DNA from: Hyphococcus sp.
GTDB lineage: Bacteria; Pseudomonadota; Alphaproteobacteria; Caulobacterales; Parvularculaceae
Reading direction: 5' to 3'
Length of the DNA: 64,000 bases
Assembly: GCA_021776335.1 (NCBI GenBank)
Contig: JAJFGB010000009.1
Coordinates: 186,001-250,000, forward strand
Part shown: positions 49,473 through 57,554 of the stretch, piece by piece
How the letters are laid out: each line of letters opens with the position of its first letter
How positions within the stretch are numbered: position 1 is the first letter of the stretch
Translations under genes and position numbers: made by a program
Notes under the pieces: model-generated
Database searches by the model: none
What the model saw: the letters and a program-made list of their open reading frames with translations, nothing else
What the model was told of the DNA's origin: nothing

Positions 49473-49509
49473 GGGACTTTTACGGGACTTTTTGTAACCA
49501 ACAGTCCCG
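49473..49509. promoter_or_regulatory. Repeated GGGACTTTT motifs, candidate integrase arm sites
   Basis: Direct copies of GGGACTTTT at 49473 and 49484 (the second inside TACGGGACTTTTT, 49481-49493), and an inverted ACGGGACT/AGTCCCGT pair (49482-49509). The 13-mer TACGGGACTTTTT recurs exactly at 10357-10369 in the 3' end of int. Placement around both ends suits integrase arm-type binding. Confidence 0.5.
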
Positions 49510-49538
49510 TATGATCCCCTTTTGTCCCTTTTTTTCAC

Positions 49539-49568
49539 TTGCGCACCGCAGCAAAAAACGCCTAGAAC
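49539..49568 (+). promoter_or_regulatory. tRNA-Thr promoter (phage-borne copy)
   Basis: -35 TTGCGC (49539-49544), 18 bp, -10 TAGAAC (49563-49568). The same pair lies at the left end (10209-10214, 10233-10238). If integration occurred as inferred, the intact tRNA is now transcribed from phage-supplied DNA. Confidence 0.55.
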
Positions 49569-49627
49569 CCGCGTCACCACTGGCCTGCCGCAATAGCTCA
49601 GCTGGTAGAGCACCTGATTTGTAATCA
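49551..49627 (+). other. attR, right attachment repeat
   Basis: 77-bp copy matching 10221-10297 except at one base (49571). It ends within the anticodon stem of the intact tRNA. Confidence 0.85.
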
Positions 49628-49662
49628 GGGGGTCGGGAGTTCGAGCCTCTCTTGCGGCACCA
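49587..49662 (+). tRNA. tRNA-Thr(UGU)
   Basis: 76 nt with encoded CCA. Acceptor GCCGCAA/TTGCGGC, D arm GCTC...GAGC, anticodon stem CCTGA/TCAGG around loop TTTGTAA (anticodon TGT), T arm GGGAG TTCGAGC CTCTC. All stems pair, one G-T. The 5' 41 nt repeat at the left prophage end. Confidence 0.97.
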
Positions 49663-50072
49663 TTTTCAGGAAATAGACCAATATTTCGTCCTCGCGATAA
49701 AGCGGGGCAAATGATCAGGCCCTGTTTCAGGACGCCCGCCGGAAGCAGTCAGGCGGCACATTAGCCAGCATATGCCATCCGATAAACGTTGTTCTCAGGA
49801 ATATTCCGAGCGTTATTTTGACTGGGTTTTCTGTGGGCTTGTCAGCCTGCGCTTGCGGTCGTTATCCCCGGATAAGCTGGTTCGATGACCCACATCAATG
49901 AAAGTCAATTGAAAACGAAAATCCCATGAAGCATCATTCGGATTAATCTCGAAAAAACATGCGATTCAATCGCGCCAACCAAGGACCTAAGAATGATGGC
50001 CGACCTGTCTGCTGTGAAGGGCGTACGCCATTTTTCTGACAGGCTTGGTGTTTCGTTTGCTGGCGAATAGCC
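49663..50072. other. Intergenic region between tRNA-Thr and catabolic cluster
   Basis: No large gene. Sequence features: TTATCC-CC-GGATAA (49862-49875) and a tight palindrome GCGATT-C-AATCGC (49961-49973), either of which could be an operator for the downstream genes. A short frame with its own ribosome site is at 49993-50070. No convincing promoter hexamers picked. Confidence 0.45.
49993..50070 (+). CDS. Putative 25-aa leader peptide
   Basis: ATGATG start with AAGGACC about 8 bases upstream; encodes MMADLSAVKGVRHFSDRLGV and a few more residues, and stops 2 bp before the acyl-CoA synthetase ATG. Could couple translation of the first catabolic gene or be a remnant of a longer gene. Confidence 0.3.
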   Translation: MMADLSAVKGVRHFSDRLGVSFAGE

Positions 50073-51698
50073 ATGGATAGTCAGACAATTTTTGATGTGT
50101 TTGTCGAGGCGTGCGAGCGGTTTTCCGATAGGCCGTTTCTGCATGCGCCGTCAGAAACTGCATCTGTCTATGAATTGAGTGTTTGCGACTACTCATATGA
50201 GGAAGCGCGTGATGTCGTCGCCGGGCTGAAAGAGGCGTATGAGACAGCTGGCGTTGCGGCAGGGATGCGTGTTGGTCTCGCTTTGGAAAATAGACCGGAA
50301 TTCTTTTTACATTTTCTGGCGATCAATGCCCTTGGCGCAAGCATCTCGCCGCTTAATTGCGCCATGCAACCTGACGAATTGCAGTTTCAGCTGGACCATA
50401 GCGAATGCACATTCGTCGTGGCGATCGAGAAATTCATCAAATTGATTGAGGCGGTCGCGGATGAAATTGATCGCGGCATTCCCGTTGTTGCGCCGACGGC
50501 AATTGCAACGGCGAACCCAATAAGCGCATTCCAGCCGTCATTACCGCCACGCCGCGCCGAGATGGAAGCCGCTATTCTTTATACTTCAGGAACGACGGGC
50601 AGGCCGAAGGGGTGTATTCTGTCCAATGAATATTTTCTTGGCATTGCTGAACATTATACGAACATTGGCGGGTTTTGCGCTTTTCACGAAGGGGTGGAGC
50701 GCATCTTAACGCCGCTGCCGGTGTCGCATATGAACGCGCTCGCCTGTTCGTTCATGGCCGCCATGAAAACTGGCGGTTGTCTGATCCAGCTTGACCGATT
50801 TCATCCGCGCACATGGTGGAAAACGGTTCGCGACTCTAAAGCGAGTATCTTTCATTATTTGGGTGTCATGCCGGCGATGCTGTTGCGCGCACCTGAAACG
50901 TCCGAAGACAATTTTAGCAAACAAATCAGGTTTGCGTTTGGCGCCGGCAGCGATCCACGCCACCATGCACGTTTTGAAAAGCGTTTCGGCATTTCGCTTG
51001 TGGAAAGCTGGGCAATGACGGAAACGGGCGCCGGCGCCTGGATCACCGCTTCCCATGAACCGCGCCATGTGGGTATGCGGTGCTTTGGACAGGCGCCTGA
51101 GGGGCTTGAGTATAAGCTTGTTAATGAAGATGGGTCCGAGGCGACCGGCGATACGCCAGGCGAACTGCTTGTTCGTCGAAGCGGCATTAATCCGCGGCGC
51201 AATTTTTTTAGCGCTTATTTTAAAGATCCGGCCGCGACTGAAGAAGCATGGGCTGGCGGCTGGTTTCACACCGGCGATGTTGTGCGGGTCGACGAAGACG
51301 GCTATTTTTACTTCGTTGACCGGCGTAAAAATGTTATCCGCCGTAGCGGTGAAAACATCGCAGCGATTGATGTTGAAAGTGTGTTGATGCGGCATGAGGG
51401 TGTTGCGAGTTGTGTCGTCGCGCCAGTGCCCGATGAAATTCGAGGCGATGAAGTGGCGGCGCTTATTGTGCCAGCGGGTGGTGGGTCGCCGGCAGACCTT
51501 GCGAAGTCAGTCTTTGAACATGCAATGAATAATCTCATCTATTTTAAGACGCCCGGTTATATCGGTATCGTCAAAGATATTCCCTTGACCGCATCTGAAA
51601 AAGTCAAACGTGGTGACGCCAAAATAATTGTGCGCGCAATGGTGGAACGTAACGAGTGTTATGACTTCAACGCCTTTAAAAAACAGCGTAAAGGATAG
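50073..51698 (+). CDS. Acyl-CoA synthetase (AMP-forming)
   Basis: 541 aa, adenylate-forming family. Motif A8/P-loop LYTSGTTGRPKGC, an A5-like FGAGSDPRH...WAMTETGAG, the TGD element WFHTGDVVRVDEDGYFYFVDRRKNVIRRSGENIA, and the Lys-bearing end LTASEKVKRGD. It would activate a carboxylic acid to its CoA thioester and so begin the pathway encoded downstream. Resembles the CaiC/benzoate-like branch, but substrate unknown. Opens the catabolic gene run; the next gene starts 2 bp later. Confidence 0.9.
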   Translation: MDSQTIFDVFVEACERFSDRPFLHAPSETASVYELSVCDYSYEEARDVVAGLKEAYETAGVAAGMRVGLALENRPEFFLHFLAINALGASISPLNCAMQPDELQFQLDHSECTFVVAIEKFIKLIEAVADEIDRGIPVVAPTAIATANPISAFQPSLPPRRAEMEAAILYTSGTTGRPKGCILSNEYFLGIAEHYTNIGGFCAFHEGVERILTPLPVSHMNALACSFMAAMKTGGCLIQLDRFHPRTWWKTVRDSKASIFHYLGVMPAMLLRAPETSEDNFSKQIRFAFGAGSDPRHHARFEKRFGISLVESWAMTETGAGAWITASHEPRHVGMRCFGQAPEGLEYKLVNEDGSEATGDTPGELLVRRSGINPRRNFFSAYFKDPAATEEAWAGGWFHTGDVVRVDEDGYFYFVDRRKNVIRRSGENIAAIDVESVLMRHEGVASCVVAPVPDEIRGDEVAALIVPAGGGSPADLAKSVFEHAMNNLIYFKTPGYIGIVKDIPLTASEKVKRGDAKIIVRAMVERNECYDFNAFKKQRKG

Positions 51699-51700
51699 GC

Positions 51701-52891
51701 ATGAGCGCAGGACACAATAACCGGCATTCCTATGACGGCGTTGTTGCCGCCGCGCCTGTTACTGTGCCCTATGAACGCTTTTCCCGGGAGTCTGCCCATT
51801 GGTGGATTGGCCACGCTTTGCGCGAACTGGGAAAGGGCGCCGGCGTCACTGCAAAAGAAATTGACGGGCTGAGCGTATCGTCTTTTTCGCTTTTTCCCGA
51901 TACCGCGGTTGGTCTTACACAACATTTCGGATTATCGCCGCGGTGGCTTGACCATGTGCCCATGGGCGGCGCCTCAGGTGTCGTTGCTTTGCGCCGCGCC
52001 GCTCGGGCCGTCCAGGCTGGCGACGCAGAAATCGTCGCCTGCCTTGCGGGGGACACAAACCACGTCAATTCGTTTCGCAATATGCTGACAAGTTTCAGCA
52101 GGTTTTCCCAGGACGCCGCCTATCCCTATGGGTCGGGCGGGCCAAATGGCAGTTTTGCGCTTTTAACGCGCGCTTATATGAACACATATGGCGCAACACG
52201 CGGAGACTTCGGCAGGCTTTGCGTGGCGCAACGGGAAAATGCGCTGACATTTCCACATGCGCTGATGAAAAAGCCGTTGTCGCTTGATCAATATATGGAT
52301 GCGCGCGCGATCGCTGAGCCCATTCATCTGTTTGATTGCGTGATGCCATGCGCCGGCGCTGAGGGATTTTTGGTTATGCGGGAGAGTGCCGCGCAGGCGC
52401 AAAACCTGCCCTATGTGCGCATTCTGTCCACGATTGAACGGCACAACGCGTTCCCGGATGACCCGATACAGCTTCGCGGCGGTTGGGCAATGGATAAAGA
52501 TGAGTTATGGGCGATGGCAGGGGTTGCCCCTGACACTATCGATTTTCTGCAGACTTATGACGACTATCCAGTGATTTCGATGATGCAGATCGAAGATCTT
52601 GGCTTTTGCGCCAAAGGCGAAGCAAAGGATTTTGTCCGCAGCCATGATCTGACAAATGGCGGGAGCTTTCCGCACAATACATCTGGCGGGCAATTATCCG
52701 TTGGGCAGGCTGGCGCCGCGGGTGGATATCTGGGGCTTGTTGAAGCCATCCGGCAGCTGACCGGCGAGGCGCTTGGCAAGCAAGTAAAACATGCAAAACT
52801 CGCCGCCATCTCTGGCTTTGGCATGATCAATTATGATCGCGGGGTATGTACTGCGGCGGCAATCCTGGCAAGCGGAGGCGTTGATGGTTGA
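51701..52891 (+). CDS. SCP2-type thiolase-fold protein lacking the catalytic Cys
   Basis: 396 aa. Family pattern of sterol-carrier-protein-type thiolases and steroid side-chain aldolases (Ltp2): GGASGVVALRRAARAVQAGDAEIV, YDDYPVISMMQIEDLGFCAKGE, SFPHNTSGGQLSVGQ. The nucleophile Cys (usual CASG) is Gly here (MGGASG), and the second catalytic His in GHP is Gln (VGQAG). So it should not perform thiolysis; with its DUF35 neighbour it may be a retro-aldolase. It overlaps the next gene by 8 bp. Confidence 0.85.
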   Translation: MSAGHNNRHSYDGVVAAAPVTVPYERFSRESAHWWIGHALRELGKGAGVTAKEIDGLSVSSFSLFPDTAVGLTQHFGLSPRWLDHVPMGGASGVVALRRAARAVQAGDAEIVACLAGDTNHVNSFRNMLTSFSRFSQDAAYPYGSGGPNGSFALLTRAYMNTYGATRGDFGRLCVAQRENALTFPHALMKKPLSLDQYMDARAIAEPIHLFDCVMPCAGAEGFLVMRESAAQAQNLPYVRILSTIERHNAFPDDPIQLRGGWAMDKDELWAMAGVAPDTIDFLQTYDDYPVISMMQIEDLGFCAKGEAKDFVRSHDLTNGGSFPHNTSGGQLSVGQAGAAGGYLGLVEAIRQLTGEALGKQVKHAKLAAISGFGMINYDRGVCTAAAILASGGVDG

Positions 52892-54140
52892 TGCATTACC
52901 GCCGCCGCGAAAAAAACATCCGACACGGCGAACCCGTGTTCCTACGCTGCCGCCAATGGCGCGCAGTCGCGCTGCGCTGTTTTTTACCGCTTATGCGGCG
53001 CGCGGAGAATTACGGCTGCAGCATTGCGAAGAATGCGGGACCGTTGCCTATCCGCCGCGCGACATCTGCGGCAATTGCTGGTCGAGTGCGCTACACTGGA
53101 AGCCGGTGGCGCCGGACGGTGTGCTATTGGCTGAGACGACCCTCCACACCAGCACGAATATCTATTTTCGTGAGCGCCTGCCATGGCGCATTGGCGCCGT
53201 AAAATTAAAGAATGGTCCAGTCGTTGTCGCGCATATCCACAGTGATGCGGAAGAAGGCGCCGGCGTTCGGATTTTTGCGCGCACGGATAAATCGGGGCAG
53301 GGCGTTTTGTTCGCACTGCCAGCAGAGGACACAGAGAACATGGCTGATGACAAGGCTCTTAGAGAATTGACCTGCGACCCGAAACACCGACGCGTTCTGA
53401 TAACCGACGTCCGAACGCGGCTGGGCCAATCCATGGCGCGCGCCGCGCTTGATGCGGGCGCTGCGAAAGTTTTCCTCGGGGTCGCTGAAACCTGGAAACC
53501 GTTTCAGGATCAGGAAGCGCTTTATGCCTTAGCCAACACGGAGATCGCGCCGCTCGATCTGGCTGACGGCGCATCTGTTGCGGAACTGGCGAGTTCGATT
53601 GGCGGCAAAGTCGATATTTTGATCAACACCGCGCAACATATCCGGCCGGGTTCGGCAATGTCGCGCCGCGACGTCGTCACAGCGAAAGAAGAGATGGAGG
53701 TCAATTTCTTTGGGCCGTTGCGATTGCTGCAGGCGCTTGGTCCCGCCATGCGCGCGCGCGGCGCTGACGGCGCCAATAGCGCTGTTGCGTGGGTCAATTG
53801 TCTATCCGTATTCGCTCTGTCAAATCGGCCCTCTTTTGGCCTGACATCGGCCAGCCAAGCCGCGGCGCTGTCGCTTTCGCAAAATGCGCGATCTGAATTT
53901 GCTGGCAGCGGCGTTAAAGTCATCAATGCATTCCATGGCCCCCTCGATGATGAGTGGTCACAACAATTGCCGCCGCCAAAAGTTGCACCGGAACGGTTCG
54001 CGACCGATGTGATGCGGGCGTTGAGGAAAGGGCTTGAAGAGGTTTATTTTGGCGAGATTGCGCAAGACATACATGAACGCTGGCGCGAAGACCCCGCTGT
54101 TCTTGAGCGTGAACTCACATTGACGAACTTGATGGATTAG
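52884..54140 (+). CDS. DUF35 (Zn-ribbon/OB-fold) protein fused to degenerate SDR domain
   Basis: 418 aa from ATG 52884 (GGAGG upstream). N-terminal ~140 residues: zinc ribbon HCEECGTVAYPPRDICGNCW and an OB-fold, as in DUF35 partners of SCP2-type thiolases. C-terminal ~245 residues follow the SDR fold (ITDVRTRLGQ..., ILINTAQHIRPGSAM, ASQAAALSLSQNARSEF), but the cofactor GxxxGIG motif and the catalytic Tyr-x-x-x-Lys are replaced (Gln where Lys should be). So the SDR part looks non-catalytic. The fusion suggests a structural or regulatory add-on. Confidence 0.82.
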   Translation: MVDALPPPRKKHPTRRTRVPTLPPMARSRAALFFTAYAARGELRLQHCEECGTVAYPPRDICGNCWSSALHWKPVAPDGVLLAETTLHTSTNIYFRERLPWRIGAVKLKNGPVVVAHIHSDAEEGAGVRIFARTDKSGQGVLFALPAEDTENMADDKALRELTCDPKHRRVLITDVRTRLGQSMARAALDAGAAKVFLGVAETWKPFQDQEALYALANTEIAPLDLADGASVAELASSIGGKVDILINTAQHIRPGSAMSRRDVVTAKEEMEVNFFGPLRLLQALGPAMRARGADGANSAVAWVNCLSVFALSNRPSFGLTSASQAAALSLSQNARSEFAGSGVKVINAFHGPLDDEWSQQLPPPKVAPERFATDVMRALRKGLEEVYFGEIAQDIHERWREDPAVLERELTLTNLMD

Positions 54141-54151
54141 GAAGCAACAAG

Positions 54152-54928
54152 ATGACCCTTCTGCAAAAACTGGGCGACGCTGTCATATCCAAGGCAGTCA
54201 AAACGATTGACCTGACGCACACTCTGGACCCGGATTTTCCGGTTCTGGTGTTGCCGCCGGAATTTGGTCAGTGCCAGCCATTTCGCATCGAAGAAGTCTC
54301 ACGCTATGACGAGCGTGGTCCTGCGTGGTATTGGCGCAACTTCAGTTGCAACGAGCATACTGGTACGCATTTCGATGCACCGGTGCATTGGGTCACCGGT
54401 AAAGATCTTCCCAATAGTTCGGTCGATACAATCGATCCTAATGGCTTCATCAGGCCGGCCTGTGTTCTCGATTTTTCCAAAGAAGTCGCCGCTGACGACG
54501 ATTTTGTTTTGACCGAAGACCACATCAAGGCTTGGGAAAAGGAGCATGGAGACATCCCGGGCGGGCATTGGGTGCTGTTTCGAAGCGATTGGTCAAAACG
54601 GAGCGGGGCTGACTATCTCAATTTGCGTGACGACGGCGCACATTCGCCGGGACCTGACGCCGGCGCCATTCGATATTTAGTGGAAACCCGCGACGTTATC
54701 GGATTTGGCGTTGAAACGATCGGGACTGACGCGGGGCAGGGCGGACATTTTGATCCGCCATATCCGGCGCACACGCTGTTGCATGGCGCCGGTAGGTACG
54801 GACTGCAATGCCTGCGAAATCTCGATCAATTGCCGCCGAAAGGTGCGGTTATTGTATCGGCGCCGCTGAAAATTAAGGCGGGCTCAGGCAGTCCGCTACG
54901 GGTGCTCGCTTTGGTGGAAGATCAATGA
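54152..54928 (+). CDS. Cyclase-family hydrolase (kynurenine formamidase-like)
   Basis: 258 aa, metal-dependent hydrolase of the PF04199 type: IDLTHTLDPDFPV at the start and the metal-binding HTGTHFDAPVHW. DWSKRSGADYL... and VETIGTDAGQGGHFDPPYPAHTLL complete the family pattern. Members cleave amide or ester bonds in cyclic compounds, e.g. N-formylkynurenine or lactones; the actual substrate here is unknown. Overlaps the SDR gene by ATGA. Confidence 0.85.
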   Translation: MTLLQKLGDAVISKAVKTIDLTHTLDPDFPVLVLPPEFGQCQPFRIEEVSRYDERGPAWYWRNFSCNEHTGTHFDAPVHWVTGKDLPNSSVDTIDPNGFIRPACVLDFSKEVAADDDFVLTEDHIKAWEKEHGDIPGGHWVLFRSDWSKRSGADYLNLRDDGAHSPGPDAGAIRYLVETRDVIGFGVETIGTDAGQGGHFDPPYPAHTLLHGAGRYGLQCLRNLDQLPPKGAVIVSAPLKIKAGSGSPLRVLALVEDQ

Positions 54929-55665
54929 CGAAGCAAATGAATCAGGACAACATTGTCGTTGTCACAGGCGGCAGCGCCGGCATCGGCGCTGGCATCTGTC
55001 AGCGATTGCTGGACGAAGGTCATCGCGTTGTCTCCTTGGCGCGCCGTGCGCCGGAATTGCAACACGGCAATCTCTCATTCGTGAAAGTTGATCTTGCCAA
55101 TCGGCAAGAAACACAAGGCATTGCCGCAGAACTGGCGGCGAAAGAGCAAATTCTGTCTGTTGTGCACAATGCAGGGGTAATTCGTCCGGCGCTGATTGAA
55201 GATGCGTCGCTTGATGACCTCGACTACTTAACCGAGCTTCATTTGGGATCGATGGTGACGTTGGTGAAAGCGGCGCTGCCGGCGATGAAGGATGCAAAAT
55301 TTGGCCGCATTGTCGGCGTGTCATCGCGCGGGGCGTTGGGACTGCAGACGCGAACCAATTATGCAGCGACCAAAGCCGGTATGTTCGGCATGTTGCGCAC
55401 CTGGGCGCTGGAACTTGGGTCACACGGCATTACCGCGAACTGCGTGGCGCCCGGCCCGGTCGAGTCCGAAATGTTTCACGACATCGTGCCGGATGGCAGC
55501 GAGCGAAAAGAAAAGCTGGCGGAAGCTATTCCGGTAAAGCGCGTCGGCGTGCCGCAAGATGTGGCTCACGCCGTTTCCTTTTTTCTGTCCGAAGATGCGG
55601 GGTTCATCACCGGACAGGCACTTTATGTCTGTGGCGGCACCAGTATTGGCTCGGTTGTTATTTGA
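54925..55665 (+). CDS. Short-chain dehydrogenase/reductase
   Basis: 246 aa with intact motifs: VVVTGGSAGIGAGI cofactor binding, HNAGVI, active-site Ser in VGVSSRGALG, and YAATKAGMFG (Tyr-x-x-x-Lys). C-terminal SEDAGFITGQALYVCGG. Oxidises or reduces a hydroxyl on the pathway intermediate, NAD(P)-dependent. It follows the cyclase and precedes the dioxygenase genes. Confidence 0.93.
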   Translation: MTKQMNQDNIVVVTGGSAGIGAGICQRLLDEGHRVVSLARRAPELQHGNLSFVKVDLANRQETQGIAAELAAKEQILSVVHNAGVIRPALIEDASLDDLDYLTELHLGSMVTLVKAALPAMKDAKFGRIVGVSSRGALGLQTRTNYAATKAGMFGMLRTWALELGSHGITANCVAPGPVESEMFHDIVPDGSERKEKLAEAIPVKRVGVPQDVAHAVSFFLSEDAGFITGQALYVCGGTSIGSVVI

Positions 55666-55696
55666 AAATGAAATTGCGGAACGTAGGAGGCAAGAT

Positions 55697-57034
55697 ATGG
55701 CGACGTTGATCGATAGCGGACACCGCTCCATCGATATCGACCATCTGGCGCAGTCGGATAAGGTCCATCGGTCGGTTTACACAAGCCCGGAAATTTTCGA
55801 GCTCGAGATGGAGCGTATTTGGGAAAAGACCTGGGTTTTTGTTGGCCATGAAAGCCAGGTGCGCGAGCCGGGTCAGTATTATGCGACTAGAATCGGCAGG
55901 CAACCCGTTTTGCTGACACGGCACACCGATGGCGAAATCTACGTTCTGTTCAATCGCTGCGCCCACAAGGGCGCTCAGCTTGTCGGTGATTGCAGCGGCA
56001 AGGTTAAAGAGCTGCGTTGCTGTTACCATGGCTGGCGGTTCAATCTCGACGGCAGTCTTTTATCGATTCCGCTGGAAGGCGGCTATGACGGCACAGATTT
56101 CGGCAAGGATGATCCGCAGGCGAACATGCAGCGCGCACCGCGTTTTGATTCTTATCGCGGCTTTGTGTTTGCGAGCCTCGCCGAGGATGGACCGGATCTC
56201 AAAACCTGGCTGGGGGGCGTTGCTTCTTCCATCGACAACATGGTTGACCGGGCGCCGGAGGGCGATCTGGAAATTACCGGCGGCGTCTTTCGCTATGAGC
56301 ATGATTGCAACTGGAAGTTTTTCATCGAAAATTTGAACGATTTGATGCATCCCATGGTGACGCATCAATCATCCAGTTTGACGGCGCGGGCGGTTGCAAA
56401 GAAAGCACTTGGCGCTGATACGCCGGCGCCCGCGGCAATCGAGATCCTTGCGCCATTTACCGAGAGCTATAGTTTTTTCGACAATATGGGCCTGCACGCC
56501 TTCGACTATGGTCACGGATATTCCGGCGGAAAAACCAGCATACATGCGAATTATTCCGATGTGCCTGAATATAATGAGGCGATGGAAAGCGCGTATGGCA
56601 AAGAACGCGTCGACGAGATATTTGCCGTCAACCGGCACAACACGGTGTTTTACCCAAGCGCAACAATCAAAGGCGCCATCCAAACCATGCGGATCGTGCG
56701 GCCGATTGCGGCTGACAAAACAATTATTGAATCCTGGACGTTCCGTCTGAAAGGCGCGCCCGATGAATTGCTGCGACGCTCAATTCTTTACTGCAATCTC
56801 ATCAACTCATCCGCGAACCTTGTCGGTCCTGATGATCAAGAAGCCTATCGACGCCAGCAGATCGGCCTTGAGAGCCAGGGATCGGACTGGGTCGCGATGC
56901 ATCGTGATGCTGGCCGTGATGAAGACCTTGGTGACGGCCATATTTACGCAAAAGGCTCAAGCGATCTTGCATTCCGAAATCAGTACCGCGCCTGGAAGGC
57001 GTATATGATGAACGGAGGGCAGTCCGATGATTGA
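55697..57034 (+). CDS. Ring-hydroxylating dioxygenase, alpha subunit
   Basis: 445 aa from ATG 55697 (GGAGG at 8 bp). Rieske [2Fe-2S] ligands Cys88/His90 (RCAHKGA) and Cys108/His111 (CCYHGW). Mononuclear iron: His218 and His223 in DLMHPMVTH, with a distal acidic ligand probably near the QEAYRRQ stretch. Inserts both atoms of oxygen into an aromatic or other ring. No ferredoxin or reductase gene is adjacent, so electrons must come from elsewhere. Confidence 0.95.
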   Translation: MATLIDSGHRSIDIDHLAQSDKVHRSVYTSPEIFELEMERIWEKTWVFVGHESQVREPGQYYATRIGRQPVLLTRHTDGEIYVLFNRCAHKGAQLVGDCSGKVKELRCCYHGWRFNLDGSLLSIPLEGGYDGTDFGKDDPQANMQRAPRFDSYRGFVFASLAEDGPDLKTWLGGVASSIDNMVDRAPEGDLEITGGVFRYEHDCNWKFFIENLNDLMHPMVTHQSSSLTARAVAKKALGADTPAPAAIEILAPFTESYSFFDNMGLHAFDYGHGYSGGKTSIHANYSDVPEYNEAMESAYGKERVDEIFAVNRHNTVFYPSATIKGAIQTMRIVRPIAADKTIIESWTFRLKGAPDELLRRSILYCNLINSSANLVGPDDQEAYRRQQIGLESQGSDWVAMHRDAGRDEDLGDGHIYAKGSSDLAFRNQYRAWKAYMMNGGQSDD

Positions 57035-57524
57035 GGCAACTGACATTGAGGGGCTTTTGTTTCATCACCGGGTTTCACAGTTTTTGTTTAGTGAAGCGCG
57101 CATGCTTGATGACCGGGAGTGGGATAAATGGGCGGCCCTGTTCACTGAAGAGGGAACCTATTGGGCGCCCGCCAGCTATGAGCAGCCCGATCCCATAGAG
57201 CATGTATCACTCATCTACGAAGATCAGCTTCTGCGCAAAGTGCGCCTTGCTCGATTTTCAAACCCGAATGCATTTTCGCTCCAGCCATTTCCGCGGACAT
57301 GTCATTTTATCTCGAACATTATGATCGACAGCCATGAAGGCGCCGCCGTCACTGTCTCCTCATGTTTTCAAATGACCGAATATCGACGAGACAAACCAAA
57401 CCAGTTTAACGGCCGGTATGTTCATGACCTGGTCGACATGGATGGAAGTTTTAAGATCAATCAGAAAAAGGCAATTCTGGTGAATTGCGATGGGACGCAA
57501 CCGAGCTCCAGCATATATTTCTAG
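57027..57524 (+). CDS. Ring-hydroxylating dioxygenase, beta subunit
   Basis: 165 aa with the cystatin-like/SnoaL-type fold of dioxygenase beta subunits: EARMLDDREWDKWAALFTEEGTYWAP, SLIYEDQLLRKVRLARF, and PRTCHFISNI. Start overlaps the alpha stop by 8 bp. Structural subunit that holds the alpha trimer. Confidence 0.92.
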   Translation: MIEATDIEGLLFHHRVSQFLFSEARMLDDREWDKWAALFTEEGTYWAPASYEQPDPIEHVSLIYEDQLLRKVRLARFSNPNAFSLQPFPRTCHFISNIMIDSHEGAAVTVSSCFQMTEYRRDKPNQFNGRYVHDLVDMDGSFKINQKKAILVNCDGTQPSSSIYF

Positions 57525-57554
57525 TGGCTGCAGCGTTGTTTTGGATTTGACTTC

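Larger units (their letters stand above)
10242..49627. mobile_element. Complete HK97-like (siphovirus-type) prophage in tRNA-Thr
   Basis: The element is bounded by a perfect 56-bp repeat (10242-10297 and 49572-49627) that covers the 5' part of tRNA-Thr. It has an integrase next to attL, a CI/Cro-like switch, a replication module, terminase, portal, protease, capsid, tail and lysis modules in standard order, and cargo genes at both ends. I see no frameshift or deletion in a core gene, so it may be active. An HNH gene next to P27-type small terminase is typical of cos-packaging phages (family knowledge). Confidence 0.93.

Noticed and set aside
49862-49875. TTATCC-CC-GGATAA as a DnaA-box pair
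   Set aside because: The sequence lacks the CACA of a DnaA box; it is only a short palindrome and is noted as a weak operator candidate.
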